A stretch of 64,000 nt of DNA from Shinisaurus crocodilurus (taxonomy: Eukaryota; Chordata; Lepidosauria; Squamata; Shinisauridae): positions 20,607,525-20,671,524 of the forward strand of contig CM037879.1 of the NCBI GenBank assembly GCA_021292165.1, read 5' to 3'. Positions 1-11,151 of this stretch are shown in pieces. Position 1 is the first letter of the stretch. Each line of letters begins with the position of its first letter. Under the pieces are notes generated by a model. It searched no databases. It was not told where the DNA came from and saw nothing but the letters and a program-made list of their open reading frames with translations. Position numbers and translations under genes: made by a program.

Positions 1-3000
1 TGAGCGGCAGGCGCTGGCAGAACGCTAGGGGCAGGCCACGCCAACTACGGGGGACAAGGGATCGATGTTTAATACCTATCCCTTGTCCCGGGCCTGCCCA
101 GAGCCAAGGGATAACTGGGGGATGTGTGGCTCCTCCCCATACCTTGCGTTTGCTGTTGTGCAATGCCAGGTCCGTTACCCAGAAAACATCTCTCATCCAT
201 GACTTGATCCTGGATGAGGGTGCGGACCTGGCATGTATTACGGAAACCTGGCTGGACGAGGCCGCTGCTCCAGCTCTGGCGGCCTTGTGTCCGGCTGGTT
301 TCTCGTATGCCCAGCAGCCAAGGGTTGGGGGACGGGGAGGGGGAGTGGTTGTTATCTACCGGGAGTCCTTGGTCCTTACCAGACTCCCTCTCCGGGAGAC
401 CAAGTTTATTGAGTGCATGTACTGGAGGTTGGGTCCCAAGGGCAGTCTGGGGATTCTGCTCGTGTACCGTCCACCCCGCTGCACGACAGACTCCCTGGCC
501 GAGGTGCTGGAGGTGGTCTCTGATGTGCGTGTGTTGTCCCCCAGGCTATTGGTGCTGGGGGACTTCAATGTGCATTCGGGGGCTGTCCTCACGGGGGCAC
601 CTCGGGACTTCATGGAGACCATGGCTTCCTGGGAGCTGCACCCTGTATTAACTGGACCTACCCATGTAGCCGGTCATGCACTGGACTTGGTTTTTGTTTC
701 TGGAGAGGGGGGAAATGATCTGGAAATCGGGGGTATATCCACCACCCCCTTGTCATGGTCAGATCACTATCTGGTGGGGTTGGATTTCTCGATGCCACAA
801 CCCCTCTGCAGGGGTGAGGGACCTATTAGGATGGTCCGCCCCAGGCGTCTTATGGATCCGGATGGATTCCTGAACGCGCTTGGGGAATTGGAGCACACAA
901 ACGGTAGCTCGGTCGAGACCCTGGTGGACGACTGGAATGCTGCAATCACCAGGGCATTAGACCGAGTTGCTCCGAAGCGCCCTCTTCGCCTAAACAGAGC
1001 TCGCGCGGCGCCATGGTTCACTCCGTCGCTGCGAGCTCTGAAACAAGAGGTGAGAAGGCTAGAGCGCCGATGGCGTAATTCCCGCTCCGAAGACAATCGA
1101 ACACTGGTTAGAGCTGCATCTTCAGCCTACCGGGTGGCGGTGAAGGCAGCAAAAAAGAATTTCTATGCTGCCTCCATTGCGTCTGCGGAGTGCTGCCCCA
1201 GGAGGCTGTTCCAAGTGGTCCGGAGTCTGGTCGGTCCAGTCGCTCCGGACCCATTGGAACAGCCTAAAGCCTCCTGTGAGGCTTTAGCAAAGCACTTCGC
1301 AGATAAAATTGATCGGATTAGGAGTGGGATATCGTGCGTCGTGGACACAGGGAGTGAGCGGGAGGAGGCCAATGGCAGACCGGTTTTGTGGGATCGGTTT
1401 CGGCTTCTTCCTTCTGATGAAGTGGACAAGGTGCTTTCATCTGTGAGGCCGACCACCTGCTTGCTTGATCCTTGCCCGTCCTGGCTCATAATGAGCTGCA
1501 GGGAGAGACTGGGTGAGGGGATCAAGGCGGTGGTGAATGCCTCCCTCGAGGAGGCAGTGATGCCATCAGCCCTCAAGGAGGCAGTAATAAGACCGCTTCT
1601 AAAGAAGCCCTCCTTGGATCCCCAGGATTTAAACAACTTTCGCCCAGTCTCCAATTTACCATTTCTGGGCAAGGTGATCGAGCGGGTGGTGGGTGCTCAG
1701 CTGAAGGCACACTTGGATGAAGCCGATTATTTGGATCCGTGCCAGTCGGGCTTCAGGTCTGGACATGGGACGGAGACGGCCTTGGTCGCCTTGGTGGATG
1801 ATATGAGGAGGGCTTTGGATAGGGGCGAATGCTCCTTTCTAGTCCTCCTCGATCTCTCGGCAGCTTTTGATACCGTTGACCACGGTATCCTCCTGGACCG
1901 CCTGGAGGGGTTGGGCTTGGGAGGCACTGTATTGCAGTGGTTCCGGTCCTTCCTCTCTGGAAGGTACCAGAGGGTAGTTCTCGGGGAGGAGGCTTCGGAC
2001 CCTCGGCTGCTCACTTGTGGAGTGCCGCAGGGTTCCATCCTCTCCCCGATGTTATTCAACATCTACCTCAAGCCGCTGGGAGCTATCATCAGGAGGTTTG
2101 GGGTGCGGTGTCATCAGTATGCGGATGACACGCAGCTCTACCTCTGTTTCAAGTCCTCACCGAGGTTGGCCGTTGAGACCCTGTCCAAGTGCCTGGAGGC
2201 AGTGGCTGGATGGATGGGAAGGAACATGCTGAAGCTGAACCCCGACAAGACCGAGGTACTTCTGGTGGGGGACAAGGGGAGGTTAGGGGATGTTGACCTG
2301 GTGCTGAATGGGGTACATCTACCCCTGAAGGACCAGGTCCGCAGCTTGGGAGTCATTCTAGACTCCCAGCTGTCCATGGAGGCTCAGGTGGCAGCTGTGA
2401 GCCGGGCAGCGCTGTATCAACTCCATCTGATACGGCAGCTGCGCCCCTACCTTCCTAATCACCTGCTCCCATCAGTGGTTCATGCCTTGGTCTCCTCTCG
2501 CCTAGACTACTGTAATGCGCTCTACGTGGGGTTACCCTTGAAGACGGTTCGGAAGCTGCAGCTGGTACAGAACGCGGCGGCTCGCCTGGTTAAAGGCAGC
2601 CGCCGGTGGGATCACATCACGCCAGTGCTGAAGGATTTGCACTGGCTACCAGTTGCTTGCCGAGCCGAATTCAAGGTGTTGGTTTTGACCTTTAAAACCC
2701 TATACGGCTCTGGTCCAGTTTATCTCAAGGAGCGTCTCCAGCAACACCAAGTGGGCCGTTCAACAAGATCTGCCACGGATGGCCTTCTCCTTGTCCCTTC
2801 AGCCAGAGCAGCTAGACTGGTGGGGACGAGGAAGAGGGCCTTTTCTGTGGCGGCCCCCGTATTGTGGAACTCTCTCCCGAGTGACCTCCGCCATGCCCCC
2901 TCTCTGATGAGCTTCCGTCGCTCATTAAAAACCTGGTTGTTCAGGCGGGAATATGGGGTGGGTTAAGATTTTAAAATTTTTATATTTTAATGTATTTTAT

Positions 3001-3100
3001 TGCATTTATGTATTTTATTCTGTGTACATCGCCCAGGGTGGCCGGTTGCCGGCCAGATGGGCGATAAATAAATATTAATAATAATAAATAATAAATAATG
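1..3100 (+). mobile_element. L2-clade LINE, 3' about 3.1 kb, nearly intact
   Basis: Non-LTR retrotransposon of the CR1/L2 group, cut by the window edge on its 5' side. It has a long open frame (endonuclease plus reverse transcriptase), a short 3' untranslated part and an A/T-rich tail of TAATAATAAA-like units at about 3065-3100. The 3' untranslated part ends GGGCGATAAATAAATATT, typical of L2-like elements, and lacks the ATTCTATG repeats of CR1. It lies in the sense orientation of the presumed TTC7A intron. No target duplication can be tested because the 5' end is outside the window. Confidence 0.88.
126..2966 (+). CDS. LINE ORF2: apurinic-type endonuclease plus reverse transcriptase (L2 clade)
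   Basis: This is the replication protein of a non-LTR retrotransposon. The endonuclease nicks target DNA and the reverse transcriptase primes cDNA from the nick. Endonuclease, residues about 8-235: N13 in CNARS, E40 in ITETWL, GDFN at 145-148, SDH at 212-214. Reverse transcriptase, about 480-770: LLDLSAAFDTVDH with first catalytic Asp 576, CGVPQGSILSP, then YADD at 665-668. The C-terminal part has the LDYCNALYVGLPL and LQLVQNAAARL motifs usual for L2/CR1. No stop or frameshift interrupts 946 codons, so it could be young or active. The listed first codon is GTG at the start of the endonuclease; the frame is open to the left window edge, so the real start is probably further upstream. An RNA-binding ORF1 is not in the window. 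Confidence 0.92.
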   Translation: MAPPHTLRLLLCNARSVTQKTSLIHDLILDEGADLACITETWLDEAAAPALAALCPAGFSYAQQPRVGGRGGGVVVIYRESLVLTRLPLRETKFIECMYWRLGPKGSLGILLVYRPPRCTTDSLAEVLEVVSDVRVLSPRLLVLGDFNVHSGAVLTGAPRDFMETMASWELHPVLTGPTHVAGHALDLVFVSGEGGNDLEIGGISTTPLSWSDHYLVGLDFSMPQPLCRGEGPIRMVRPRRLMDPDGFLNALGELEHTNGSSVETLVDDWNAAITRALDRVAPKRPLRLNRARAAPWFTPSLRALKQEVRRLERRWRNSRSEDNRTLVRAASSAYRVAVKAAKKNFYAASIASAECCPRRLFQVVRSLVGPVAPDPLEQPKASCEALAKHFADKIDRIRSGISCVVDTGSEREEANGRPVLWDRFRLLPSDEVDKVLSSVRPTTCLLDPCPSWLIMSCRERLGEGIKAVVNASLEEAVMPSALKEAVIRPLLKKPSLDPQDLNNFRPVSNLPFLGKVIERVVGAQLKAHLDEADYLDPCQSGFRSGHGTETALVALVDDMRRALDRGECSFLVLLDLSAAFDTVDHGILLDRLEGLGLGGTVLQWFRSFLSGRYQRVVLGEEASDPRLLTCGVPQGSILSPMLFNIYLKPLGAIIRRFGVRCHQYADDTQLYLCFKSSPRLAVETLSKCLEAVAGWMGRNMLKLNPDKTEVLLVGDKGRLGDVDLVLNGVHLPLKDQVRSLGVILDSQLSMEAQVAAVSRAALYQLHLIRQLRPYLPNHLLPSVVHALVSSRLDYCNALYVGLPLKTVRKLQLVQNAAARLVKGSRRWDHITPVLKDLHWLPVACRAEFKVLVLTFKTLYGSGPVYLKERLQQHQVGRSTRSATDGLLLVPSARAARLVGTRKRAFSVAAPVLWNSLPSDLRHAPSLMSFRRSLKTWLFRREYGVG

Positions 3101-5025
3101 ATATCCTGATTAGCAAACTAGCTAAAAGTGGGCTAGATGGAACAACTATCAGGTGGATCCACAGTTGACTACAGAATGCTAGCACGACAACTAACTACAC
3201 GGATGGGTCCTCCCACATGTTTTCCACTGTTCAGATGTTAACCAGAGCAGTGTGAAGAAGCAATCATGAGGGGACAACACCCACACCATTCCTGGAATGC
3301 ATAATTTTGTTTATGTGTTTCTTTGTTTTTGTTACGTAATTTATTTATGTGGAGAGAAAGCCGGACCAGACACATACCCCCACATTGCCACCTGCATAAT
3401 CTCTGCCTAGGGCAGAGGTAGTTCAGTTCTGAGCAGTCATTTGCATCAGCCTACATTTGCATTCACCTCAGTGGGACACATCTGCATATACCCCAGTGGT
3501 CATCCCCCCGCAGTCTCAAAGAGCTGCCTAAAACCCTCAAGCACCCAAGGGATGCCAGGATCCCCCAGCAGTCTCGAAGAGCTGCCAAGTACCCTCAAGC
3601 ACCTTCAAGCACCAAGGGGCGCCAAGGTCCCGAGTGGAAAAGCTGGTTCAGGGGAAGGGGAGCAAAGAGATGGGGTAAAAGGGGGTCACTGAGCCCCAAC
3701 AGGTTGTTGGAAGCAAGGTGCAGGACTACACGGAACCGGTCTGTGACTCCGGTCAGGACAAAGCCTCACAACCCCGAGTAGGACACTCTGTGACCAGCTG
3801 TAAGTTAGAACAACTTACGGTGATACTCTTTCTAGGAAACTTAGGTTCTCTGATGTCAATACTGTCTGTGTCTTTTCTGCAAGCCTCCTTTAGGCTGAAT
3901 GTGTATTGGAGCCGCACGCTCCATTAAGTTTTATAGACTGTTCTTGTTTACGGTGAAATTCTTATCTGCATGTTTTGCTACACTCAATTAAAGGTGTTAT
4001 AAACAAAATCTCTGCCTGCCTGCCTTAAGCTTTTGCTCAGTGCCTATTGGAAGCGGTTGCCTTCAGTTCAGCCGGGGACTGCTTAAAGGGAGTTTTTCGG
4101 TGCCCGTTAACCTGTTAACTCCCAAACTCATGCAAAAGGACCGCTGGTGGTCCTTCACAATTTATACATTACTTTACTATGCTTCACCCAAACAGATGGG
4201 ACAGTTCACAGTAAAATACAAAATGATAAAAACCAGTATAATAACTTTATAGAACTTCTGTGCATGTGCTTACAAAGCAGCTGGCTTTGGGCGCATGCTC
4301 TGCTGAACACATGCTCATGATCTTGCTTTACATTTCAAGCCAGAGAAGATCTTCCAGGGAAAATGGCAATCAATTTGGAATACGATCTGAATGTTGCGTG
4401 CTGGAAAGGTTTGCATTCCAAACCAAATCGTGAAAACTTCACCAATTACAAGTATGCAATGCAAGAGGTTAAGAGAAAGCCTTAGTCTTCCAGGAAGATG
4501 GCTACAGCAAATCAACTATGCTTCTGATCCAGTCAGGCAAGGCCAAGTGAGTTGTGGTTCAAATGCCTGACAATAGGTCTAAAGAATAATTATTGTGATT
4601 AAGCAACTAATGCCTCGACTGCAGTCAAAACAGTGGCTGTGACTGACTGTCTCCAGGCATGCATCTGTGGCCGTTATCCATTTGTCTCATTTGCTGCTTA
4701 CCACTGCTCTTGAAATGGAGTAGAGGCTGTAATGCTATCTCTTGTGGTCATGATAAAGCTGCCATTCACTAGTCAGAGAGGAAGTGGGCAAAGACAGTGT
4801 AGAGCAATCATGGCTGTTGTCTTTAGAGACAGCTGGAACAACTGAACAGTGAAGATTTTGGAGCAACTAAGATGTAACTATGGCAGAGAGGAGTAAAGCT
4901 GATCAGAATTGATGCAGCGTAGCGGCTAAGAGTGTGAACTGTTGACTGGGAAGTCCCTGCTTCCAATCTCACCTCAGCTATGAGCCTTAGGCAAGGCTCT
5001 TAGGCCTTGCCCTCTCAAAAATCTA
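3101..5025. other. Non-coding interval, no recognised gene
   Basis: Presumed TTC7A intron. ORFs are short and show no known domain. Around 3510-3605 a segment of about 55-60 bases (beginning CAGTCTCRAAGAGCTGCC) is repeated once in tandem with divergence. The stretch 3700-4120 has an LTR-like look (AATTAAAG near 3987) but no boundaries could be proved. Confidence 0.5.
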
Positions 5026-5170
5026 TGGCCTGGCCTAACTTACGGGGTTCTGGAAAGGATTACTGAGATCATGAGTGTGGGAAGGTGCTGTTGCACTTAT
5101 GTCCTGCTTCTGAGCATTCTTTAGAACCAGATAAGCCTTTGTCTGATCCAGCATGGCTCTTCTTACATCC
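5026..5170 (+). repeat. CR1 LINE 3' fragment, degraded
   Basis: Matches the end of a CR1-like subfamily also seen at 53765-54350: GTGCTGTTGCACTTATGTCC, then TCTGATCCAGCATGGCTCTT followed by CTTAC. Strongly diverged and truncated at both sides. Confidence 0.6.
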
Positions 5171-5605
5171 TTTTGTGTATGTGAAGTGCTTTGACCACAA
5201 AATTTGCTACGTGTTAAGCATGTCTTCCCCAACAGCTGGTATTGAGAGGTATACTAGTAGTCATTGATAACCTTATCCACTGTTATTAAAGAGGAGTAGC
5301 AGTAATGGCAAAAAGGGTAATTGAGAGTCTCCCAGAGGCTCTTCCGTGCTTGATTCATTCCTTTCTGCCAGCATTTTCTTTACCTCGGAAACTATACATG
5401 CTCAGCCCTCCATATTCCCACAGCATTTCACTCAGACTCAAGTCAAACATGTAGGGTGGAACAACACATTACCCTCAACATGATGCTTCCGCCAAAAGCA
5501 TCGACCTCTTGTCAGGTTCTCCCTCATAATGTGTGGAATCACTTAAACTAGGGGTAGAATTTTAAAATTCTCCCAGGGCAGGAGCAAACTATACTAGGGT
5601 TGAGC

Positions 5606-5943
5606 CAGGGTCAGTTCAAGACATTTTTTGCTGCCAGAGGAAAAGGACAAGATGGCTCCCCCTCCCCCCATTCCACCTACCGAAACCAGCCAGACTGGTA
5701 GTTGACGTTTACTTCAACATTAGCAACAGAATCGTGTCCTCCACTGCCCCTGAGGGCAGCAGGCTAGTTTAGGGGGTATAAGACAGGCTGTGTGGCACAC
5801 ACAGCTCTGTCCGCCAACAGAGGAGAATGGCCAGGGGGCTCAGAAGTACTGGTTGGGGGGGGTTTCTGCTGCTGCTGCCCCCCCCCCTGTATCTGCTGCC
5901 TGAGGCAGTTGCCTCACGCTGCCTAATGGTAGGGCCAGTCCTG
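5606..5943. repeat. MITE-like interspersed repeat (CAGGGYYRGYYC family)
   Basis: Starts CAGGGTCAGTTCAAGACATT and ends CTGCCTGAGGCAGTTGCCTC followed by a segment ending GGCCAGTCCTG. A related copy lies at 22434-22685. No clear target duplication here. Contains G- and C-homopolymer runs. Confidence 0.5.
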
Positions 5944-6475
5944 GCCAGGCACCAGTTGTTTAATTTACTTATGCACTAAATTTTATCTCCCATTTCTATA
6001 TAGTCATCCTTGCTTTCAAAGAGATCTCTTCCAAGAATCAAAGTAGGGATTGCTTAATTTTTAAAAACCTCCCAACATTCGTTTCCTTGAAGGCTTGCTT
6101 CAGACTGGCCTGGAGAACAGAGAGGCATGTCACGGAATATCATACCAGAACTAATTAAATGCCCGTATACCTGGAAATGGAAGGGTGAAAGGCTCCAATC
6201 TGTACTTCTTTCACACACCAATAGAACAAAAAGGTCAGAGTATTCATGCTCGCTCCAGTGGGACCCAGTATCCATTGAGAGCAACTTTCATTCTTTTACA
6301 GCACTTTGGGTAATTGCTTCATGGCAAGTTTCATTTTGTTCTTTACAATCACTGTTTCACTTGAACACTATGAACTCCTTTCCATGTCACAATGGGCAGG
6401 AGAAAAAGCACATGCACTAGTGACCTCTGGCAGGTAAGTCTCGCCCATAAAGGGAACTGCACACAGGTGTGCTCT

Positions 6476-6838
6476 GAGAGTCAATGTGGTGTAGTGGTTC
6501 GAGCAGTGTTCTCCAACCTTGGGTCCCCAGATGTTTTTGGCCCACAACTCCCAGCATGCCCCAGCCAGCGTAGCTGGCTGGGGCATGCTGGGAGTTGTAG
6601 GCCAAAAACATCTGGGGACCCAAGGTTGGAGAACACTGGGTTAGAGTGCTGGACCAGGACTGGAGAGACCCAGCTTAGAATCTCCCATCAGCCATCAAGT
6701 TTATTGAGTAACCTTGGGCCAGTCTCTCCCTCTCTCAACCTAACTTACCTCATAAGTTTGTTGCTAGGAATATAAGCAATCCCAAGCTCCATGGAGAAAA
6801 GGTGGGATGAAAATATCATAATAAAATAAGAATCATTT
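6476..6838 (+). mobile_element. Sauria-type tRNA SINE, split by a foldback MITE
   Basis: Reads GAGTCAATGTGGTGTAGTGG at the head (A-box region). The rest resumes after the MITE with GAGTGCTGGACCAGGACTGG, then GGGCCAGTCTCTCCC and ACCTAACTTACCTCA, and ends in a TGGGATGAAAATATCATAAT tail. It is more diverged than the other copies in the window. Confidence 0.8.
6504..6638. mobile_element. hAT-type foldback MITE in a SINE
   Basis: Near-perfect palindrome with termini CAGTGTTCTCCAACCTTGGG and the reverse complement. Flanked by 8-bp duplications GGTTCGAG (6496-6503) and GGTTAGAG (6639-6646). The duplication sits inside the A-box region of the host SINE. Inner arms carry ACAACTCCCAGCATGCCCC. Confidence 0.88.
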
Positions 6839-6957
6839 CTGGTTGCACAGGGCGTGGGGGAAGGCAAGGTATTTCAGTGAAAGGGGCAAGATTCACAGCC
6901 ACGTTCAAAGCTTGCAGTTGAGTGATACTGAGGATTAATTTGTGAAAGGAACGTAAG

Positions 6958-7143
6958 AAGCTGCCTTATACCGAGTCAGCTCCCTTGGTCCATCTAGCCC
7001 AGTATTGTCAACACTGACTGGCAGCAGCTCTCCAGGGTTTCAGGCAGGATTCTCTCCTAGCCCTACCTGGAGATGCCAGGGATTGAACCTGGGACCTTCT
7101 GCATGCAAAGCATGTGCTCTATCACACTGAGCTATGGTCCGTC
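6958..7143 (-). mobile_element. tRNA-derived SINE, second family
   Basis: On the minus strand the head reads CATAGCTCAGTG (A box) and the B box GGTTCAATCCC is intact. The tail ends with the ATAAGGCAGCTTCTTACG type segment shared by about ten copies in the window. Confidence 0.82.
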
Positions 7144-7171
7144 CAAAGGAAAATGTGTATTTGTATGAAAT

Positions 7172-7346
7172 TTCATAGATTTCATAGATCATAGAGTTAG
7201 AAGGAGCCTACAAGGCTATCGAGTCCAACCCCCTGCTCAATGCAGGAAACTAGAGGAGGGGTCTCCCATCCAAGTAATAACCAGGCTTGACCCTGCTTAG
7301 CTTTCCACGCTCAGACAAGCTGAGCCAGCATAAGCCACAGGCCTGT
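7172..7346 (-). mobile_element. 5S-rRNA-derived SINE with CR1 tail, copy 1
   Basis: On the minus strand the head contains GGAAAGCTAAGCAGGGTCA (5S A box), then the intermediate element GGTTATTACTTGG and TTGGATGGGAGACC (5S C box). The tail GCATTGAGCAGGGGGTTGG onward matches the last 90 bases of CR1. It ends in repeats of ATGAAATCTATGA type. Confidence 0.85.
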
Positions 7347-7984
7347 GTGCTTGTTGTGGTTACTTTCCTTATACCTTGTAATGCAGGGATGGGCAGAAAG
7401 TAGATCAGGATCTACTGGTAGATCTCTGGGTGATTTGCAGTCGATCAGCAAGGATTTCTGGCCCCAGTGGTTTAACAACAAAATGGCTTCCCCATCCCTC
7501 AAATTATACTGCTGAAATAAAGAAAGCTTGGAGGAACCAGCAGTGGATTTTTTTGGTGAAAGGACTGTGAGCTCAGTTCAGTTCTGGTCCTCAAAACAAA
7601 TCCCTGGGTTCAGAATTCTTTAATTTTAAGTGTATGTCTTCTGCACCTGGTTTCAGTTGGTAAACCTCGGGGCTATTGTAAAAAAACAAAGAAGATCCCA
7701 CAAACTGGAAGTCTGGCCATCTTTGTAATGCCCAGAAATATAGATGTTCTTGAGGAATATTAATGTGTAGGGTCACAGGTGGCCTGAAATTGCCCCTCCT
7801 ATCCTCCATGAATGTCATCCCTGGTTCTGTGGCATCTCCCCCATGGGGAGCTGCTAGAGCTCTGTGTAGGCCAGTTCTGCTTTGATGGAACAACAGCAAG
7901 TGAAAAGAGGGAGCACAAATCTCTTGTGCATCCTTTTTTTTTTAATGCATGTTTCAATGTGTAAAAACAGCCCTAAATGATTAC

Positions 7985-8115
7985 GGGTGCAATCCTATGT
8001 ATGTTTAGACAGAAAAAAAAGTCTTACAACTCCCAGCATGCCCCAGCTAGCCATTCTGGCTGGGGGATGCTGGGAGTTGTAGGACTTCCATCTAAACATG
8101 CATAGGATTGCGCCC
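7985..8115. mobile_element. Foldback MITE (GGGYGCAATCCTATG family)
   Basis: Palindrome with termini GGGTGCAATCCTATG and CATAGGATTGCGCCC. The inner arms are TTACAACTCCCAGCATGCCC and its complement around a short loop. Related halves occur at 9471-9536, 14782-14840 and 61495-61560. Confidence 0.75.
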
Positions 8116-8431
8116 TAACTGTTCTTGCTCATGTATAGATTTGAGGGTGGGGGGGGGGGAATAGGAGGGAAGTAGTTGTATTCACATTTTGTAGCTTTTC
8201 TTTTTTTGATGGTTTGATAGAGGATGGATTCTGAAGTAAACATTCTGCATAGGGCCTTTGTGTGATATTGAGATAGATAAACAATCCACGTGCCACATTA
8301 CCAGGAAAGATCTGCATTTTATTTTAGAACCTGAGTGCCTGGTAACTATATGCAAGAGATTCTCTGTGTATCTGTCTGGGCATCTGTTTGAGATTTTGAT
8401 ATTAGATCAGGGGAATTTTCAGCTTTAGCGT

Positions 8432-8780
8432 GAGGAGATGTACCTCAGTGGTAGAGCACATGTTTTGCACGCAGAAGGTCCCAGATTCCATCCCTGGCAT
8501 CTCCCGTTAAAGGGTCAGGTAGCAGGTAAGATCCTTCTCTGCCAGAGAGCTGCTGCCTCCTAGAGTAGACAGTATTGGGCTAGATCAGGCGTAGGCAACT
8601 TGTGGCCCTTCAGAAGTTTTAGCCTGCAACTCCCTTCATCCATCGCCATTGGCTGTGCTTGCTATGGCTGATGGGAGTTGTAGGCCAAAACATCTGAAGG
8701 GCCACAAGTTGCCCACTCTTGGGCTAGACGGACAAATCGTTTGACCTCGCAAAAGCCAGCTACCTATTTTCCTAAAGTTA
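8432..8780 (+). mobile_element. tRNA-derived SINE, second family, split by a MITE
   Basis: Head GTACCTCAGTGGTAGAGCAC (A box), GGTCCCAGATTCCATCCC (decayed B box), then the body with CAGAGAGCTGCTGCC. Interrupted after GGGCTAGAT by the MITE at 8586-8721; the remainder resumes GGCTAGACGGACAAATCG. Confidence 0.8.
8586..8721. mobile_element. hAT-type foldback MITE in a SINE
   Basis: Termini CAGGCGTAGGCAACTTGTGG and CCACAAGTTGCCCACTCTTG, forming a palindrome. Target duplications GGCTAGAT (8578-8585) and GGCTAGAC (8722-8729), 7 of 8 identical. Confidence 0.88.
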
Positions 8781-9109
8781 AAGTAAAGGAAGGAAAGGGC
8801 TATTGGGATACAGATGTGTTAAGAGCATAATTTGCTTAAATATTGTACATAGCAATGTATTTTGCAATAAGCTTAGCTAGTAAAAATTGTGAATGGTTTG
8901 ATCTGTGACTATGCAGATAAATCTTATTCCTGTCAAAACAGATATCTTTAAAAAGGCTGTCATTTAATACCCTTTGGCACTTTTTTTTCTGGCTGTTACA
9001 TTCTTTAATTGAAATCGGATTCAATTCTTGCAGTTTTGAACATCATGACCTATTCCGAATGTTTTGTTTTTGCCTTTGCCCTGTGATTAATCATTTGGAT
9101 TCCCCATCT

Positions 9110-9192
9110 CAGCCTTCCCAATGGCCATGCTGACTGGGATGATGGGAGTTGTAGTCCAATACATCTGGAGAGCACCTAGTTGGAGAAGGCTG
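9110..9192. mobile_element. hAT-type MITE, internally deleted
   Basis: Termini CAGCCTTCCCA and GGAGAAGGCTG, with most of the left arm missing. The flanking duplication CCCCATCT (9102-9109 and 9193-9200) is perfect, so the deletion was inside the element. Confidence 0.85.
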
Positions 9193-9470
9193 CCCCATCT
9201 GATCATATCTGTGGATTTTCAAAGTCACAAAATTGTTTTCCGGGAGAGTTTCACTCAACAACCGTGTTCACTTCCCCAAGTAATTTTGAACAGTTCTGCA
9301 GTAGTTCTGAGAACAGCAGGATCAACCTTCACATAAAATTGCCAGATTTTGCAACAACTCCTAGATTCAAACCTTGGCAACTTGGCACAAGCCCACAGGT
9401 TTGTGTGGTGGGAGAAAGGACGTACCCAGACTCTCCAACTCAATCCGTGAGACCAGAACACTCATATAGG

Positions 9471-9536
9471 GCTCAATCCTATGCATGTTTAGACAGAAAA
9501 AAGTCCTACAACTCCCAGCATTCCCCAGCCAGCATG
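9471..9536. repeat. Half of a foldback MITE (GGGYGCAATCCTATG family)
   Basis: Reads GGGCTCAATCCTATGCATG and then GTCCTACAACTCCCAGCATT, one arm of the family at 7985-8115. Confidence 0.6.
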
Positions 9537-9806
9537 CACCCATAGGTATTGAGGAATGTAGAAGATACACTCCTCTATGTTGCAGAATGCTCCCCAGAAA
9601 CATCCTGTGACATAAATGCATTTCCTAAGGCTGTTTTAGCAAACTGGTTCCAGTTCAGGAAACCTGATGGTTTCACAAAATCATTCTTAGTTTGCATTAG
9701 AGGTGTGGTTACCTGAGTGTCATTGGAAGCAAATGTGCAGAAGTGGCAATGTATGTAAGAGGAAGACCCTGTGAGAGAGCCGTATGATGACATTATTCCC
9801 CACTTA

Positions 9807-10170
9807 CAGATGGATGAATCTGAAAATGTCGGTTTCTCTCAGTTTTTCATATTTTAAGTCTTAAATTTGTTTAATCCTAAACTTTGGGAATGTTTTTTAA
9901 AGTTCGCATGAAAATGAATACACATTTTTGAATGCATTTCTGCTAATACATTTTTGTACACAATTTCCTGCATTATATACATTTTTTTTTGCAAGCACTT
10001 TTCCTAATATAATGCTTTTTAAATGTTATTTTCACGGACATATACATTTTTGTGTGCACTTTCCCCTAATTACATATTTTGATTGGAGAACTCCATTGCA
10101 AAATTCGGAGAAGTGCGAATTATGGAGGATAACTGAGTTTTCATTCGAGTATTGATTTGAAAGTGTGAAA
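9807..10170 (+). repeat. Unclassified interspersed repeat A, copy 1
   Basis: Starts with CAGATGGATGAATCTG-like sequence and ends around GATTGGAGAACTCC. The body is A/T rich, with TACATTTTTGT-like motifs recurring about every 40 bases. Two other copies are at 15785-16150 (+) and 20215-20808 (-). No coding potential seen. Confidence 0.6.
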
Positions 10171-10782
10171 TTAGGTACATTTACATTAAAATGCTGACCA
10201 AATGAATTTCTTCCCCATCACACCTGTACCATCCGTTCCCATGGAGAGGGCGTAGATGGAAGCCATGTCAGACACCCCTCTCTTTACATACATTATTTGA
10301 GCAGCATGACAAGAAGCACTTGCACCACTATGGTAAAAGCATGCCCTCTGTGACATACAATAATATGCAGGCTTCAGCTGACTGTGTTCTATTGCCTGGG
10401 TTGTGGTCGCTTCCCAGTTTGGAGAGGAGGGAGAGTAACGCCTTGGTGATGTATTGAGGTTCTGTAGTGTTGGGTTTTCCAATTTACTGAAAGTAAAGCA
10501 CTAGAATCAATTCAGGGCTGGCTCCAGGTTAGAGGAGGCTCCTAGCATTGCTAAAAAAAAGAGGGCATGCATCACCAAAAGAAAACACAGATTTGCATAA
10601 GGTTTGCATCTGTTGATTTAAATGTATAGATGCAGACGTAAAAATAACGGCTATAATTTAAATAGAAATACAGAACATCTCTGCATAGTGGGGAAGATTG
10701 TGACCAGGTGACCTGTGTGCCTGCTATAGCAGTTGATGGGAAAATTCAAGGCCCCTGCACTCTCTTCTTATGCTTCTTTATC

Positions 10783-10890
10783 TTTAAATCGGACTTGGAC
10801 TGGACAGCCCTTCAAATAGAGGATATCTTTAAACAAAGGACTGTCCTCCGACAGCCCTTCAAATAGAGGACGGACTCATGGACACCCTAA
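10783..10890. repeat. Short repeat with duplicated 20-base unit
   Basis: The unit GACAGCCCTTCAAATAGAGG appears twice, about 60 bases apart, ahead of ATGGACACCCTA. Likely the end of a DNA-transposon-like repeat. Family not recognised. Confidence 0.4.
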
Positions 10891-11151
10891 TAGCAAAGTA
10901 ACTTGTGGGAGACTCCTTCCCACACGGATGGTCCCCCTGCCCTTGCCAATGGGCTCACCCCCTGCTTCCACAGTTGTGGGCTGATTTGGTGGCAGTGACT
11001 GGGTCTGGAAAGCCACCCACCATTTCAGTTGCCCAAAATGCCCCAGGGTGATGCTGCACCAGGCACTTAGGGGCATTGTGGAACATCAAAATGGCCAGTG
11101 GCTTCCTAGCCACTGCCAGTCGATAAACCAGCTGCCAGTGGATCAGGCAGA

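Noticed and set aside
126..128. GTG as the true start of the L2 protein
   Set aside because: The frame is open to the window edge, and non-AUG initiation is not shown by the sequence.
3700..4130. Possible LTR (AATTAAAG signal, TCTGCCTGCCTGCC after it)
   Set aside because: No TG/CA limits with matching duplications could be found.
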